Positions 35,546 through 43,793 of a stretch of 64,000 nt of DNA are shown here, one piece after another; position 1 is the first letter of the stretch; every line of letters begins with the position of its first letter. Both the position numbers and the translations under genes were made by a program. The notes under the pieces were generated by a model. It had not been told where the DNA came from. It saw nothing but the letters and a program-made list of their open reading frames with translations, and ran no database searches. This DNA is from Helcococcus ovis (GTDB lineage: Bacteria > Bacillota > Clostridia > Tissierellales > Peptoniphilaceae): NCBI RefSeq assembly GCF_004524775.2, contig NZ_CP119081.1, forward strand, positions 744,001 to 808,000, given 5' to 3'.

Positions 35546-35570
35546 AGTTGTCGATATTTTGTCGACAACT
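35546..35570. repeat. Short inverted repeat upstream of the bacteriocin-like gene
   Basis: AGTTGTCGA (35546-35554) and TCGACAACT (35562-35570) are exact reverse complements around a 7-nt spacer. No T-run follows. Possible operator, about 165 bp before the promoter; otherwise the 35506-35732 gap shows only AT-rich sequence. Confidence 0.6.
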
Positions 35571-35732
35571 GAAACTTAAGTTATTAGATTTTGTATATGT
35601 CTCAAAGTTATAATTATTTTAAGTTAGTAAACATTGAAATTAAATAAATCTAAAATATTGTAAATGATTTATTATTTATCATTATTAATATATTAATATT
35701 TCTAAATAATTAATTATTATTTAGATTATATA

Positions 35733-35761
35733 TTGAAAAAAAAACATAAATATGTTATCAT
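35733..35761 (+). promoter_or_regulatory. Promoter of the bacteriocin-like gene
   Basis: TTGAAA (35733-35738), 17 bp, TATCAT (35756-35761), with an extended -10 TG at 35753-35754. AAAGGAGG at 35781-35788 follows. Confidence 0.6.
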
Positions 35762-35794
35762 GGAGTTAAGAAATATTAAGAAAGGAGGTATTTG

Positions 35795-36166
35795 ATGAAT
35801 TTTAATAAGGTTCGAAAGATTTTGCTTGGGATATCATTTGTATTATTAGTGTTTATTTTTAATAGTTTTACATTTGCGATAAATGGAGATTTGGAACATA
35901 TACATGGAAATGTTGATTGGGGATTTTATAAACACGGTTATGCTATAACTGAATCTACAGCACCAGAAAACATATTAATGAATAAAATAACGGTTAGTTT
36001 TAATGATAATTCAGGTTATACAAATTTTGCTTCAACTGCAAATAGTACATATTGCAAAGTAACTACAAATAGATTGAATGGTAGAACAGGTACACATTAT
36101 GCATATTATTATGTAGATGGAAATCAAGTTCATGAATCAACACAAGCTTGGAAATTCAACAATTAA
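35795..36166 (+). CDS. Secreted lactococcin-972-like bacteriocin candidate
   Basis: 123-residue protein with a Sec-type signal peptide (about 1-29, likely cut after TFA) and a mature part of about 94 residues rich in Tyr, Asn, Thr and Gly. The mature part has WGFYKHGY near its start and GRTGTHYAYYYV near its end, a spacing reminiscent of lactococcin 972, which is also Sec-secreted and unmodified. The ATG at 35795 has AAAGGAGG six bases before it. It is followed by an ABC ATPase and a large permease, the arrangement known for lactococcin-972 loci. The family call rests on this context plus weak similarity by eye. Confidence 0.55.
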   Translation: MNFNKVRKILLGISFVLLVFIFNSFTFAINGDLEHIHGNVDWGFYKHGYAITESTAPENILMNKITVSFNDNSGYTNFASTANSTYCKVTTNRLNGRTGTHYAYYYVDGNQVHESTQAWKFNN

Positions 36167-36219
36167 TATAATCAAGAAAAGAAAGATAAAATTTTATCTT
36201 TCTTTCATTGATTATATTA
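36164..36219 (+). terminator. Long hairpin between the bacteriocin-like gene and its transporter
   Basis: An outer 12-bp stem TAATATAATCAA (36164-36175) / TTGATTATATTA (36208-36219) continues after a 2-nt internal loop into an inner stem AAAGAAAGATAAA / TTTATCTTTCTTT. It overlaps the stop codon. No run of Ts follows, so it may attenuate, stabilise or process the message and favour the peptide over the transporter. Confidence 0.65.
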
Positions 36220-36232
36220 CAAAGAGGTAAAT

Positions 36233-36886
36233 ATGATTAAATTAAATAATATTTCAGCGGGATACAATAATAAAATAATCTTAAAAAATATTAATCTGGA
36301 ATTAAAAGAAGGTGAAATAGTAACAATAGTTGGCAAAAGTGGAAGTGGTAAGTCAACATTATTAAAACTATTAAATGGTACTTTAAAGCCTATAGATGGT
36401 AAGTATTTTTTTAATGGAAATGAAGTTAATATTATGTCTGATGATGAAATTAAGTTAAAATGTACACGAAAAATTGGATTTGTTTGGCAAAATTATAGAC
36501 TTATACCTGATATTTCTGTATTAAACAATATCATGATACCATCAATAATATATGGTGAAAAAGTAGATAAAAACTATTTAGATGAAATTTTAGATTTGCT
36601 TGAAATAAAAAAATACAAATATTCATATGTATCTGATTTATCTGGAGGGGAGCAACAACGAGTTGCTTTAGCAAGGGCAATTGTGCTAAATCCTAAAGTT
36701 ATAATGGCTGATGAACCGACAGGTGCACTTGACAGTAAAACATCAAATAATTTAATTGAATTATTTTTAGAGATTAATAAAAAATATGATACATTGTGCA
36801 TAATAGCAACTCATGATACAGATTTAGCAAAAATTGGTACTAAGAAAATTACAATTTCTGATGGGGAGATATTTAATGAAAAGTAG
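36233..36886 (+). CDS. ABC transporter ATP-binding protein (MacB/LolD-type, bacteriocin-associated)
   Basis: 217-residue ATPase of the MacB/LolD/FtsE type. Walker A GKSGSGKST, signature LSGGEQQRVALARA, Walker B VIMADEPTGALD and the H-loop in ATHD are intact. GAGG precedes the ATG. It overlaps the permease gene by 11 bp, so both form one transporter. Next to a lactococcin-972-like gene, such a transporter is expected to give immunity or resistance and not to export the peptide, which has its own Sec signal. That role is inferred. Confidence 0.88.
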   Translation: MIKLNNISAGYNNKIILKNINLELKEGEIVTIVGKSGSGKSTLLKLLNGTLKPIDGKYFFNGNEVNIMSDDEIKLKCTRKIGFVWQNYRLIPDISVLNNIMIPSIIYGEKVDKNYLDEILDLLEIKKYKYSYVSDLSGGEQQRVALARAIVLNPKVIMADEPTGALDSKTSNNLIELFLEINKKYDTLCIIATHDTDLAKIGTKKITISDGEIFNEK

Positions 36887-39401
36887 TCTAAAGCTGATAA
36901 AAGCTTCAATCAGCAAAAAATCACGTAATTTTTGGATAACTTTATTTATTTCTTCAATTATTTTGCTAATTTTATTTTTTTCAAATTCTATAATAAATAT
37001 AAATCAAGAAAGAATAATTGATAGTAAATTTTCCTTATATGGATCTTTTAATGCAATAATTTATCAAGAAAAAGATGAATATATAGATACAGAATATAAT
37101 TCACATGCATATATTGATATTTTTAAACAAGGAGATTTTATTGTTGGAAGTTTTTATAATGGAGCGGAGAATTATTCTTTTTCATTAAATAATGATTATA
37201 TAAAAAATTTAGAAAATGATAGTGCTATAATAACAAAAAGCTTATCTTCAAAACTAAACATTTTAATTAATGATAAAATTAAAATAAATGGTAAAAAATT
37301 TATTGTAAAAACTATTATTAATGACTTTGGATATAATTGGATAAAAGGTTTTAGAGAGGAAAATAAAAAATTATATACTCCAAATGTATTAATAAATAAC
37401 CAATCATTTTTGAATGTACAAAAAAATGAAAATTATAGGATTACATTATTGAATGAAAATGAAGTTAATAAAATTGATTTTAATAATATAAAGGGAAATT
37501 ACTATGAAAATAAACCGATAAAAGATGACGCAAATTTGTTTTTATTTTCATATCCAAAAGAGTTTTATTTTACTCAAATTTCTATACTATTTTTATTATC
37601 TTTTTTTATCTTTAGTTCATATACTATTAATTCTAAAGAAAGATATTTATTATATAGGCACTTAGGGATTCGAGAATCTAATTTATTTCTTGTTGTAAGT
37701 TTAGAAATATTGATAATTGCTTTTAGTTGTATATTACTTAGTTTTACATTAAATGTATTGTTAGTTTATTTGTTTAAAAATGCCATGAATATTTCAAAAG
37801 TGGAATATAATATTATTAAAGGATATTTTTATGTTAGACTTTACATTTTTTCTTACTTATTTGCAGCAACTGTCTGTGCAATATTTTCAAGTAAAATATT
37901 AAATCAAAAGCAAAATTCAAGCAACATTAAAAAAGACAAGATAATGTCATTAAGTAAAATATTAAAAGGTAAAAGTAATTTAATAGTTTACTCATCAATG
38001 ATATTAATAATTATATATATGTCATTTACGTTCATTGGTTCATTAAATAATATTGAAAATAAAAATAAAATAGTTGAATTATATGGACAAATAAAAAAAG
38101 ACTATGACTTTCAGATTAATTATATTGAAAAACATATTCCTCAAAATTACATTTTAAGAGGAAATGATTTTGTAAATGTTGCTGATTATATGAATAATAA
38201 ACTTGATATAACTCAATTCTATTATTATAACCATAATAATCAACTTTCAGATGTTTTAGAAAAATTAAAAAATAATAAATATATAAAAAAGATTGATCAA
38301 TTTTATGAAAAATATTATGTATATATTCCTTTGAGAAAAGAATTAGTAGATTCACAATTTTTTAAAATACTTAATAATGGTGTATTAAATACAAATGTTG
38401 ATTTTTGGAAAAAATATTTTAATGAACAAAATAAAAAACTTGTATTAGCAAATATTATTGCAATGCCAGACTTTATTTTAGAAACTGTGCTTAAAGAAAT
38501 TTCCAGTGAAATTGATATTACGAATTTATTAAATGGAATCTCCGGAATACTTATTTCACCATCAATCAGTTTAACATCAGAAGATTCCTCTTTAGATAAT
38601 CAGAAAACATTTTATTGGGAATATAAAGAATCGGGGGAAAATATATTACGAGATGAAAAGTTGTTAGATTATAATGACATTGATATATACTTTCCTAAAG
38701 CAAATGAAAACATTGCAGGATTTTTGAATGATAAAATTTTAGATAAATTAGATGTTAAAGTAGATAAAGTCAATTTGCCATTGGTATCAAAGACTTATAA
38801 AAATATTGGATGGTTCGATTTAGATAGTCATGTACTTTCATCATATAGAATATTAGTTTCAGATAAGTTTTTTAAGAAGAATAACATTAATTATGAGCCT
38901 ACAAGATTACATATTTATTTAAATAATTTTGATAAAGCCAATGATGTTGCAAAAGAAATATATAATTCAACAAGCAAGATTAAGAATTTACATATAAAAA
39001 ATTTATCAAACTATTTAGAGGAATTTCACAACTTCCAATATCTTAAATCATTTATTATAGTTTTATATATAATATTAATATTTTGCATTTTGTTTTTTTC
39101 TTCAATTGGAGCTTTAAATACATACTGGATGCTAAATGAAAATTATTTTATTTTGTTTAGAGATTTAGGTATGACAAATCGAAATTTAATATTATTAAAT
39201 ATGAAAAATTTATTTAAATATTTTATAGTATTATTTATCATTCAAATAGTTTTTTATTTTATTGTTTATAAAAATATAAGTAGTTTTTATAATAATATTA
39301 ATGTTTATATTAGAATTATGATACAAATAATACCATTTGTTTTTAATTTAATTGTCTCTTATATTATTTTTAAGAAAAGAAGTAGAGAACTAAATAGCTA
39401 A
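36876..39401 (+). CDS. Large FtsX-like ABC permease, bacteriocin-associated
   Basis: 841-residue membrane protein. One transmembrane helix lies near the N-terminus (about 18-40), then an extracellular domain, a group of three helices (about 235-350, around YFTQISILFLL), another single helix (about 375-395), a second extracellular domain (about 400-720) and a final group of three helices (about 725-835). This repeat of helix, outer domain and three helices is the double FtsX/MacB-like architecture. RYLLYRHLGIRESNL and LFRDLGMTNRNLILLN are matching cytoplasmic loops. The ATG at 36876 has GGGGAG upstream and lies inside the ATPase gene. It fits the membrane protein associated with lactococcin-972-type loci. 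Confidence 0.75.
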   Translation: MKSSLKLIKASISKKSRNFWITLFISSIILLILFFSNSIININQERIIDSKFSLYGSFNAIIYQEKDEYIDTEYNSHAYIDIFKQGDFIVGSFYNGAENYSFSLNNDYIKNLENDSAIITKSLSSKLNILINDKIKINGKKFIVKTIINDFGYNWIKGFREENKKLYTPNVLINNQSFLNVQKNENYRITLLNENEVNKIDFNNIKGNYYENKPIKDDANLFLFSYPKEFYFTQISILFLLSFFIFSSYTINSKERYLLYRHLGIRESNLFLVVSLEILIIAFSCILLSFTLNVLLVYLFKNAMNISKVEYNIIKGYFYVRLYIFSYLFAATVCAIFSSKILNQKQNSSNIKKDKIMSLSKILKGKSNLIVYSSMILIIIYMSFTFIGSLNNIENKNKIVELYGQIKKDYDFQINYIEKHIPQNYILRGNDFVNVADYMNNKLDITQFYYYNHNNQLSDVLEKLKNNKYIKKIDQFYEKYYVYIPLRKELVDSQFFKILNNGVLNTNVDFWKKYFNEQNKKLVLANIIAMPDFILETVLKEISSEIDITNLLNGISGILISPSISLTSEDSSLDNQKTFYWEYKESGENILRDEKLLDYNDIDIYFPKANENIAGFLNDKILDKLDVKVDKVNLPLVSKTYKNIGWFDLDSHVLSSYRILVSDKFFKKNNINYEPTRLHIYLNNFDKANDVAKEIYNSTSKIKNLHIKNLSNYLEEFHNFQYLKSFIIVLYIILIFCILFFSSIGALNTYWMLNENYFILFRDLGMTNRNLILLNMKNLFKYFIVLFIIQIVFYFIVYKNISSFYNNINVYIRIMIQIIPFVFNLIVSYIIFKKRSRELNS

Positions 39402-39506
39402 ATTTATTGTGGATTAATTTTAATTTAATTCAATAATATAGTACAACGTACTAAAAAAAGTCTATGCTAATATAGCATTTTTAATTACACTATAATTATA
39501 CTAAAA

Positions 39507-39676
39507 CAAGATGATTTCTCACGTCCTCGGGCAGAACCCTGCGGATTGATTTGGAATCATCTTGTTTTTTTATGATGGTTTTATTAATTATCTATTATGT
39601 TGTTTAATTGAAATTGAAAATGATGATTTCTCACGTCCTCGGGTAGAGCCCTGCGGATTGATTCGAAATCATCTTG
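39507..39676. repeat. 170-bp direct repeat, downstream copy (two GC-rich hairpins)
   Basis: Contains hairpin copy 3 (39507-39564, followed by seven Ts) and copy 4 (39622-39676). It matches 35336-35505 in length and order, about 96 percent identical by eye, with identical AT-rich DNA between the hairpins. The two copies are 4171 bp apart and bracket the bacteriocin-like gene and its transporter. Copy 3 could end transcription of the permease gene. Confidence 0.95.
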
Positions 39677-40174
39677 TTATATATATCTTTTAATAGAATG
39701 GAATGAATTGGTAAAGATAATATAATGGGTTTTAATTATAGTTTTATTATAAATCAAACCAAATATTTATATACAAAAATAATAGTTTTAAATTTTAAGA
39801 TATTCTTAAAATAAAATCAAACTAAAGCTGGTTATTACATAGTAATGGTTTGATTTTTTAGCTTTTAATAGTGTAAATAATCAAACCAATATCAATAATT
39901 AATTACTTATGGTATTAAATACTTTTTTATTATTAAAAAAATAAAACCAATATAGTTTTTAATTTGATTAAGGTATTAAATAAATTAAAGGTAAAAATAT
40001 AACATGAATATTAGAAAAATGATAGATTTAATTTATCTGTGTCTCTATAAGCAAAATAAAGTATGTAATTTAAATTGCTTATGGAGTAGATTTTTAAAAC
40101 GAAAAAATGAAGTGTTCCAATTCTCTGAAAAATATTATTTACTAATATTTTTTTTATTTAAGAATTATAATATA
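39677..40174. other. AT-rich non-coding region between the repeat and the DUF6442 gene
   Basis: No convincing gene. An 83-codon frame at 40004-40255 lacks a proper ribosome binding site and overlaps the next promoter and gene. The region holds a clear hairpin terminator (39813-39859) and recurring AATCAAACC/GGTTTGATT and GGTATTAAATA words, suggesting decayed sequence. Confidence 0.6.
39813..39859 (+). terminator. Orphan intrinsic terminator
   Basis: Perfect 10-bp stem AAAATCAAAC (39813-39822) / GTTTGATTTT (39848-39857) with an inner ATTAC/GTAAT arm and a run of six Ts. No plus-strand gene ends directly before it; the closest is the permease gene more than 400 bp upstream. Confidence 0.65.
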
Positions 40175-40203
40175 TTGACAAGTAAAATTTTCAAGAGTAT
40201 AAT
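40175..40203 (+). promoter_or_regulatory. Consensus sigma-A promoter for the DUF6442/XRE pair
   Basis: TTGACA (40175-40180), 17 bp, TATAAT (40198-40203): a full match to the consensus in both boxes and in spacing. Confidence 0.8.
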
Positions 40204-40233
40204 AATGAAAAGTATACTTGGCAGGAGGGATTT

Positions 40234-40560
40234 ATGGATAAGGAAGATATTTTAAATAAATTTAAGATTGAAAATAGTTTGGGGGATGAGCGAGAAAATT
40301 ATGTTAGTGTAAAATCATATTCGTATGGGATTATTTTTTCTACAGTTACATTCTTATTGATATTTATTATATCATTGGTGAAAAATTTAGATTATACAAC
40401 TGCTTCTCTTATGTTTGTATCTATAATTATTGGCAATTCGACATATAAATATTTTAAAGAAAGAAAAAATATGAAGTTTTTACAAAAAATATTTTATATA
40501 TGTTTTATAATAGGTGGGAGTATTCTTTATATCTCTTATTTAATTAAGATAGTTGGTTAA
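40234..40560 (+). CDS. DUF6442-like small membrane protein
   Basis: 108-residue protein with a charged N-terminus (MDKEDILNKFKIENSLGDER) and three predicted transmembrane segments (about 30-47, 53-70, 84-104). It resembles the DUF6442 family, small membrane proteins regularly encoded next to an XRE-type regulator. GGAGGG precedes the ATG, and a consensus promoter lies upstream. The regulator gene starts 2 bp after its stop. Function unknown. Confidence 0.75.
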   Translation: MDKEDILNKFKIENSLGDERENYVSVKSYSYGIIFSTVTFLLIFIISLVKNLDYTTASLMFVSIIIGNSTYKYFKERKNMKFLQKIFYICFIIGGSILYISYLIKIVG

Positions 40561-40561
40561 A

Positions 40562-40777
40562 ATGAATGAGAAATTAAAGTTAAAAAATAGACTTAAAAGT
40601 ATAAGAAATGAAAAAAAAATTACTCAACAAAATTTGGCTGATATGGTTGGAGTTTCAAGGAATACCATTAGTTCAATAGAAACCGGTGAATTTTGTCCTA
40701 CATCCAGACTTGCATTAATATTGTGTATTGCATTGGATAAAAAGTTTGAAGATATATTTTATTTTGACTTAGAATAA
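40562..40777 (+). CDS. XRE-family transcriptional regulator
   Basis: 71-residue Cro/C1-type helix-turn-helix protein with TQQNLADMVGVSRNTISSIE as the DNA-binding motif and a short tail (LDKKFEDIFYFDLE) typical of YozG-like regulators. The ATG at 40562 is one base after the upstream stop and has no clear ribosome binding site, so translation is probably coupled. It may repress its own operon; no operator was identified. Confidence 0.88.
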   Translation: MNEKLKLKNRLKSIRNEKKITQQNLADMVGVSRNTISSIETGEFCPTSRLALILCIALDKKFEDIFYFDLE

Positions 40778-40857
40778 AAGTTATTAATTATATTAGTTAG
40801 TAAATTTTTCTAGGAATTATACATTTTGTGATAAGATTTTGCAAGGAGTGATATTTT

Positions 40858-41220
40858 ATGAGACTATGGCATGAAGAAATTATTAATAAACTACCCAGAC
40901 AACAACTATTAGGACAACATAGAGAATGCTGTGCACTTAGAGGTAATGGCTGGGGAAAACCACATTCAACTGTAAATTATGTTTTTAACTATAATCCTTA
41001 CAAATTATATCAATATCACATTTTGATAATGAATGAAATGGAAAAAAGAGGTTATAAACCTGATAATATTTGGAGAAATTCAAATTATAGAGGAAAAACA
41101 TGTGCTCCATATTATAGTGTTGAAGAAATTGAATTAACGAAACCCTTATATCCTGAACATGATGATGAATATTTGAAAGAGTGTATTGAAAACTTATTTG
41201 AAAAAGGGATAGAAATTTAG
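40858..41220 (+). CDS. Pyr_excise/TIGR02328-family protein (endonuclease V-like)
   Basis: 120-residue protein of the family related to pyrimidine-dimer DNA glycosylase. The N-terminus MRLWHEEIINKLPRQQLLGQ, then HRECCALRGNGWGK and VNYVFNYNPYKLYQYH, are strongly conserved signatures. Members may remove damaged bases, but most are not tested, and a non-repair role is possible. AAGGAG precedes the ATG. It is followed by a HIT protein and a GNAT enzyme in the same orientation. Confidence 0.82.
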   Translation: MRLWHEEIINKLPRQQLLGQHRECCALRGNGWGKPHSTVNYVFNYNPYKLYQYHILIMNEMEKRGYKPDNIWRNSNYRGKTCAPYYSVEEIELTKPLYPEHDDEYLKECIENLFEKGIEI

Positions 41221-41247
41221 AAAAAATAATTTTAAAAGGATGAATTT

Positions 41248-41706
41248 ATGTGTCTTATTTGTGAAAGAATAAAAATGATTGAAGATGGTACAAATCCATA
41301 TTTTGTTAAAGAGTTGAATACTGGATATGTAGTTTTAGGTGATCATCAATATTTTAAGGGGAATACGATTTTTATTTGTAAATATCATAAAAATGAAATT
41401 TTTGAATTAGATAGGGATTATAAAATCAAGTATTTAGAGGAAATGTCTATAGTTGCAGAAGCTGTTTCTAATGCTTTTCAATGCGAAAAAATGAATTATG
41501 AATTGCTTGGAAATGGTGATTCTCATTTACATTGGCACCTTTTTCCAAGAAATAATGGTGATTTAGGAGAATACGGACACAATGGAAAAGGTCCAGTATG
41601 GTGGATTCCGATGGAAAAAATGTATGATGATTCAAATCGACCAACAGATATGGAACTAGATAAAATGAAACAAAAGTTATTATTTGAATTAAATAAATTA
41701 ATTTGA
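41248..41706 (+). CDS. HIT-family nucleotide hydrolase/transferase
   Basis: 152-residue histidine-triad protein with the active-site motif HLHWHLFPR. Zinc-like cysteines occur at the N-terminus (CLICER). HIT proteins hydrolyse or transfer nucleoside phosphates; the substrate here is unknown. AAAAGG precedes the ATG. Confidence 0.87.
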   Translation: MCLICERIKMIEDGTNPYFVKELNTGYVVLGDHQYFKGNTIFICKYHKNEIFELDRDYKIKYLEEMSIVAEAVSNAFQCEKMNYELLGNGDSHLHWHLFPRNNGDLGEYGHNGKGPVWWIPMEKMYDDSNRPTDMELDKMKQKLLFELNKLI

Positions 41707-41749
41707 AAAATAGTCAAAATTATTTTTAGTATAAAAGGAAATAATTAAA

Positions 41750-42250
41750 ATGAACATAGAATTAATTGAAGCAAACGAAAAATTAATAGAAATATCATGT
41801 TTTCTTATAAAACAATTTTGGAAAGAGCATAATGGTGTTTTCCTTGATAATATAGAAATAGAGGCTGATTATAAAAATTGGACTGATAATGGTCACAAAT
41901 TATTTTTAGTAAAAGTTGAAGAAAATTATATTGGATTTGTGCATCTTGGAAATAGAGGAGCTAAAATTGATTGGTTAGAAGATATTTTTATAATTAAAGA
42001 ATATCAAAATAATGGAATTGGAAGTAAAGTAATTAAGAAATTAGAAAAATATGTTAAAGAATATTCACAATCTTTATATATAGAGGTTGCAGCAAGAAAT
42101 TTAAGTGCAATGAGATTATACAATAAATTAGGATATGATTGCTTAAATACTATCACAATTAGAAAAGATTTTAATGAAGATGATTTTGATATTATTAAAG
42201 CGGAAAAAATTGATGGATACAATTTTAATATTAAGAGGTATAAAAATTGA
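41750..42250 (+). CDS. GNAT-family N-acetyltransferase
   Basis: 166-residue acetyltransferase. The acetyl-CoA site motif is YQNNGIGSKVIKKLEKYV, preceded by the core strand KIDWLEDIFIIKEY and followed by AARNLSAMRLYNKLGYD. The similarity to aminoglycoside 6'-type acetyltransferases is only general. AAAAGGAAAT precedes the ATG. It overlaps the next gene by four bases. Confidence 0.85.
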   Translation: MNIELIEANEKLIEISCFLIKQFWKEHNGVFLDNIEIEADYKNWTDNGHKLFLVKVEENYIGFVHLGNRGAKIDWLEDIFIIKEYQNNGIGSKVIKKLEKYVKEYSQSLYIEVAARNLSAMRLYNKLGYDCLNTITIRKDFNEDDFDIIKAEKIDGYNFNIKRYKN

Positions 42251-42813
42251 GTAATATATATTTTGTAAGACATGCTCAGCCAAATTTTAATAATCATGAT
42301 GAAGTTAATAGAGAATTAAGTGATAAAGGTCTAAAAGATAGAGAAAAAATTGTAAATTTTTTTAGTAATATAAAAATTGATAAAATTTATTCCAGCCCAT
42401 ATAAAAGAACTATAGATACAATTAAATTATGTAGTATAGATAAAAATTTGAAAATAATTTTAATTGATGATTTTAGGGAGCGAAAAATTGGTGAATGGGT
42501 TGAAAACTTTAATGAATTTTCAATTAAGCAATGGGAAGATTTTAATTATAAGTTAGAAAATGGAGAAAGTTTGCTTCAAGTTCAGAAAAGAAATATACAA
42601 GCGTTGAAAAATCTAATTAATAATGATTATAATTATAATATAATTATTTCGGGGCATGGGACATCTATAAGTACCATTATAAATTATTTTGATAAAAAAT
42701 TTGATATAAATGAATTTAATAAAATTAAAAATAAAATGCCTTTTATTTTAAAGTTTGAGTTTAATGACTTAGGAAAATTTTTAAACTATAAATTTATAGA
42801 TTTGGAGGATTAA
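42247..42813 (+). CDS. Histidine phosphatase family protein (phosphoglycerate mutase-like)
   Basis: 188-residue member of the histidine phosphatase superfamily with the catalytic motif FVRHAQPNF at the N-terminus, SSPYKRTIDT and the second histidine in ISGHGTS. It starts at TTG (42247) inside the sequence TTGA shared with the upstream stop, with AGAGG eight bases before. No substrate can be named. The next gene encodes a second protein of the same superfamily. Confidence 0.85.
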   Translation: MSNIYFVRHAQPNFNNHDEVNRELSDKGLKDREKIVNFFSNIKIDKIYSSPYKRTIDTIKLCSIDKNLKIILIDDFRERKIGEWVENFNEFSIKQWEDFNYKLENGESLLQVQKRNIQALKNLINNDYNYNIIISGHGTSISTIINYFDKKFDINEFNKIKNKMPFILKFEFNDLGKFLNYKFIDLED

Positions 42814-43388
42814 TGCAAATAATTTTTGTTAGACATGGCGAAAGTGAAGCAAATAAATTAAATAAAAATGAATATACCATATGTACAGGACAATTTGATA
42901 CACCACTTAGTGAACTTGGAATTAAGCAAGTGTCAAAACTAATAGATAATGAAATTTTTAAGGGATTTGATAAACTATATTCATCAGACTTGATTCGTGC
43001 TTATGATACAGCATTAGCTATCACATCATCAGAAAATATTATTGTTGATAAAAGGCTTAGAGAAAGATCTTTAGGAGCTTTTGAGGGGCAATTAGTTAAA
43101 GAATTGAAAATACATCCTGAATATTCAAAATATTTTTATGATGAAGAATTAAAACATTTTGCTCATAGTTTTGTAGTCAAAGCACCTGGTGGAGAAAATT
43201 ATGCCGATGTTGAAAATAGGGTTAGATTATTTTGGGAAGAAATTAAAGATAAGAATTACAATAAAATCGTTATTGTTGCACATTTATATACGATCAGAGT
43301 TTTTCTGAAGATATTATTAAATCTTTCAGAACAGGAGTGTATAAATTATAAAATTAATAATGCTGAGACTTTAATAGTAAATATTTAA
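42813..43388 (+). CDS. Histidine phosphatase family protein, second paralogue
   Basis: 191-residue protein with FVRHGESEAN, SSDLIRAYDTA, RERSLGAFEG and VAHLYTIR, the usual motifs of the superfamily, closer to classical cofactor-independent-looking phosphatases than the preceding paralogue. It overlaps that gene by one base. LVKELKIHPEYSKYFYDEE differs from standard glycolytic mutases, so a metabolite phosphatase is more likely than PGAM. Confidence 0.85.
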   Translation: MQIIFVRHGESEANKLNKNEYTICTGQFDTPLSELGIKQVSKLIDNEIFKGFDKLYSSDLIRAYDTALAITSSENIIVDKRLRERSLGAFEGQLVKELKIHPEYSKYFYDEELKHFAHSFVVKAPGGENYADVENRVRLFWEEIKDKNYNKIVIVAHLYTIRVFLKILLNLSEQECINYKINNAETLIVNI

Positions 43389-43793
43389 GTGTATTTCAAT
43401 AAAGTATTTAGTTATTCAAAATAGAGATAATATTTTATTCTTTTACAAAATTAATTAAGAATTATTTATAAAAAAGTATTAACATTTAATACTATCTGAC
43501 TTTTTGATTTAAACATAAAAATATGGTGCTAGGCTAGGTTTTAAAAGCTATGGCTTAGTATCTCATTGTGTTAATTACATTAAGAAAAAGTACGCAATTT
43601 TGCATACTTTTTTGCTTTTTATATTACATTCTTATCTGAGCTATTACTGTTCTTATAAGTTTTTTAAGTATCATTAAATTTTTTTACCATTGAAGAATTA
43701 GGAAATATATTAACTATATATTATACAAAGTGTCTAGATTGTAACGATAGTTGAAAATAGTATAAAATAACAGGAAATTATAAGTATCTGGTC
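43389..43793. other. Non-coding gap between convergent genes
   Basis: About 400 bp without a supported gene. It contains one terminator (43585-43613) and otherwise AT-rich sequence; ATGGTGCTAGGCTAGG near 43523 is locally more GC-rich but forms no clear structure. Confidence 0.6.
43585..43613. terminator. Intrinsic terminator, probably bidirectional
   Basis: AAAAAGTACGCAA (43585-43597) pairs with TTGCATACTTTTT (43600-43612) with one mismatch. A and T runs at the ends allow function on both strands. Confidence 0.75.

Noticed and set aside
40004-40255. An 83-codon frame starting ATG at 40004
   Set aside because: No ribosome binding site at proper distance, no family resemblance, and it runs over the consensus promoter and start of the DUF6442 gene.
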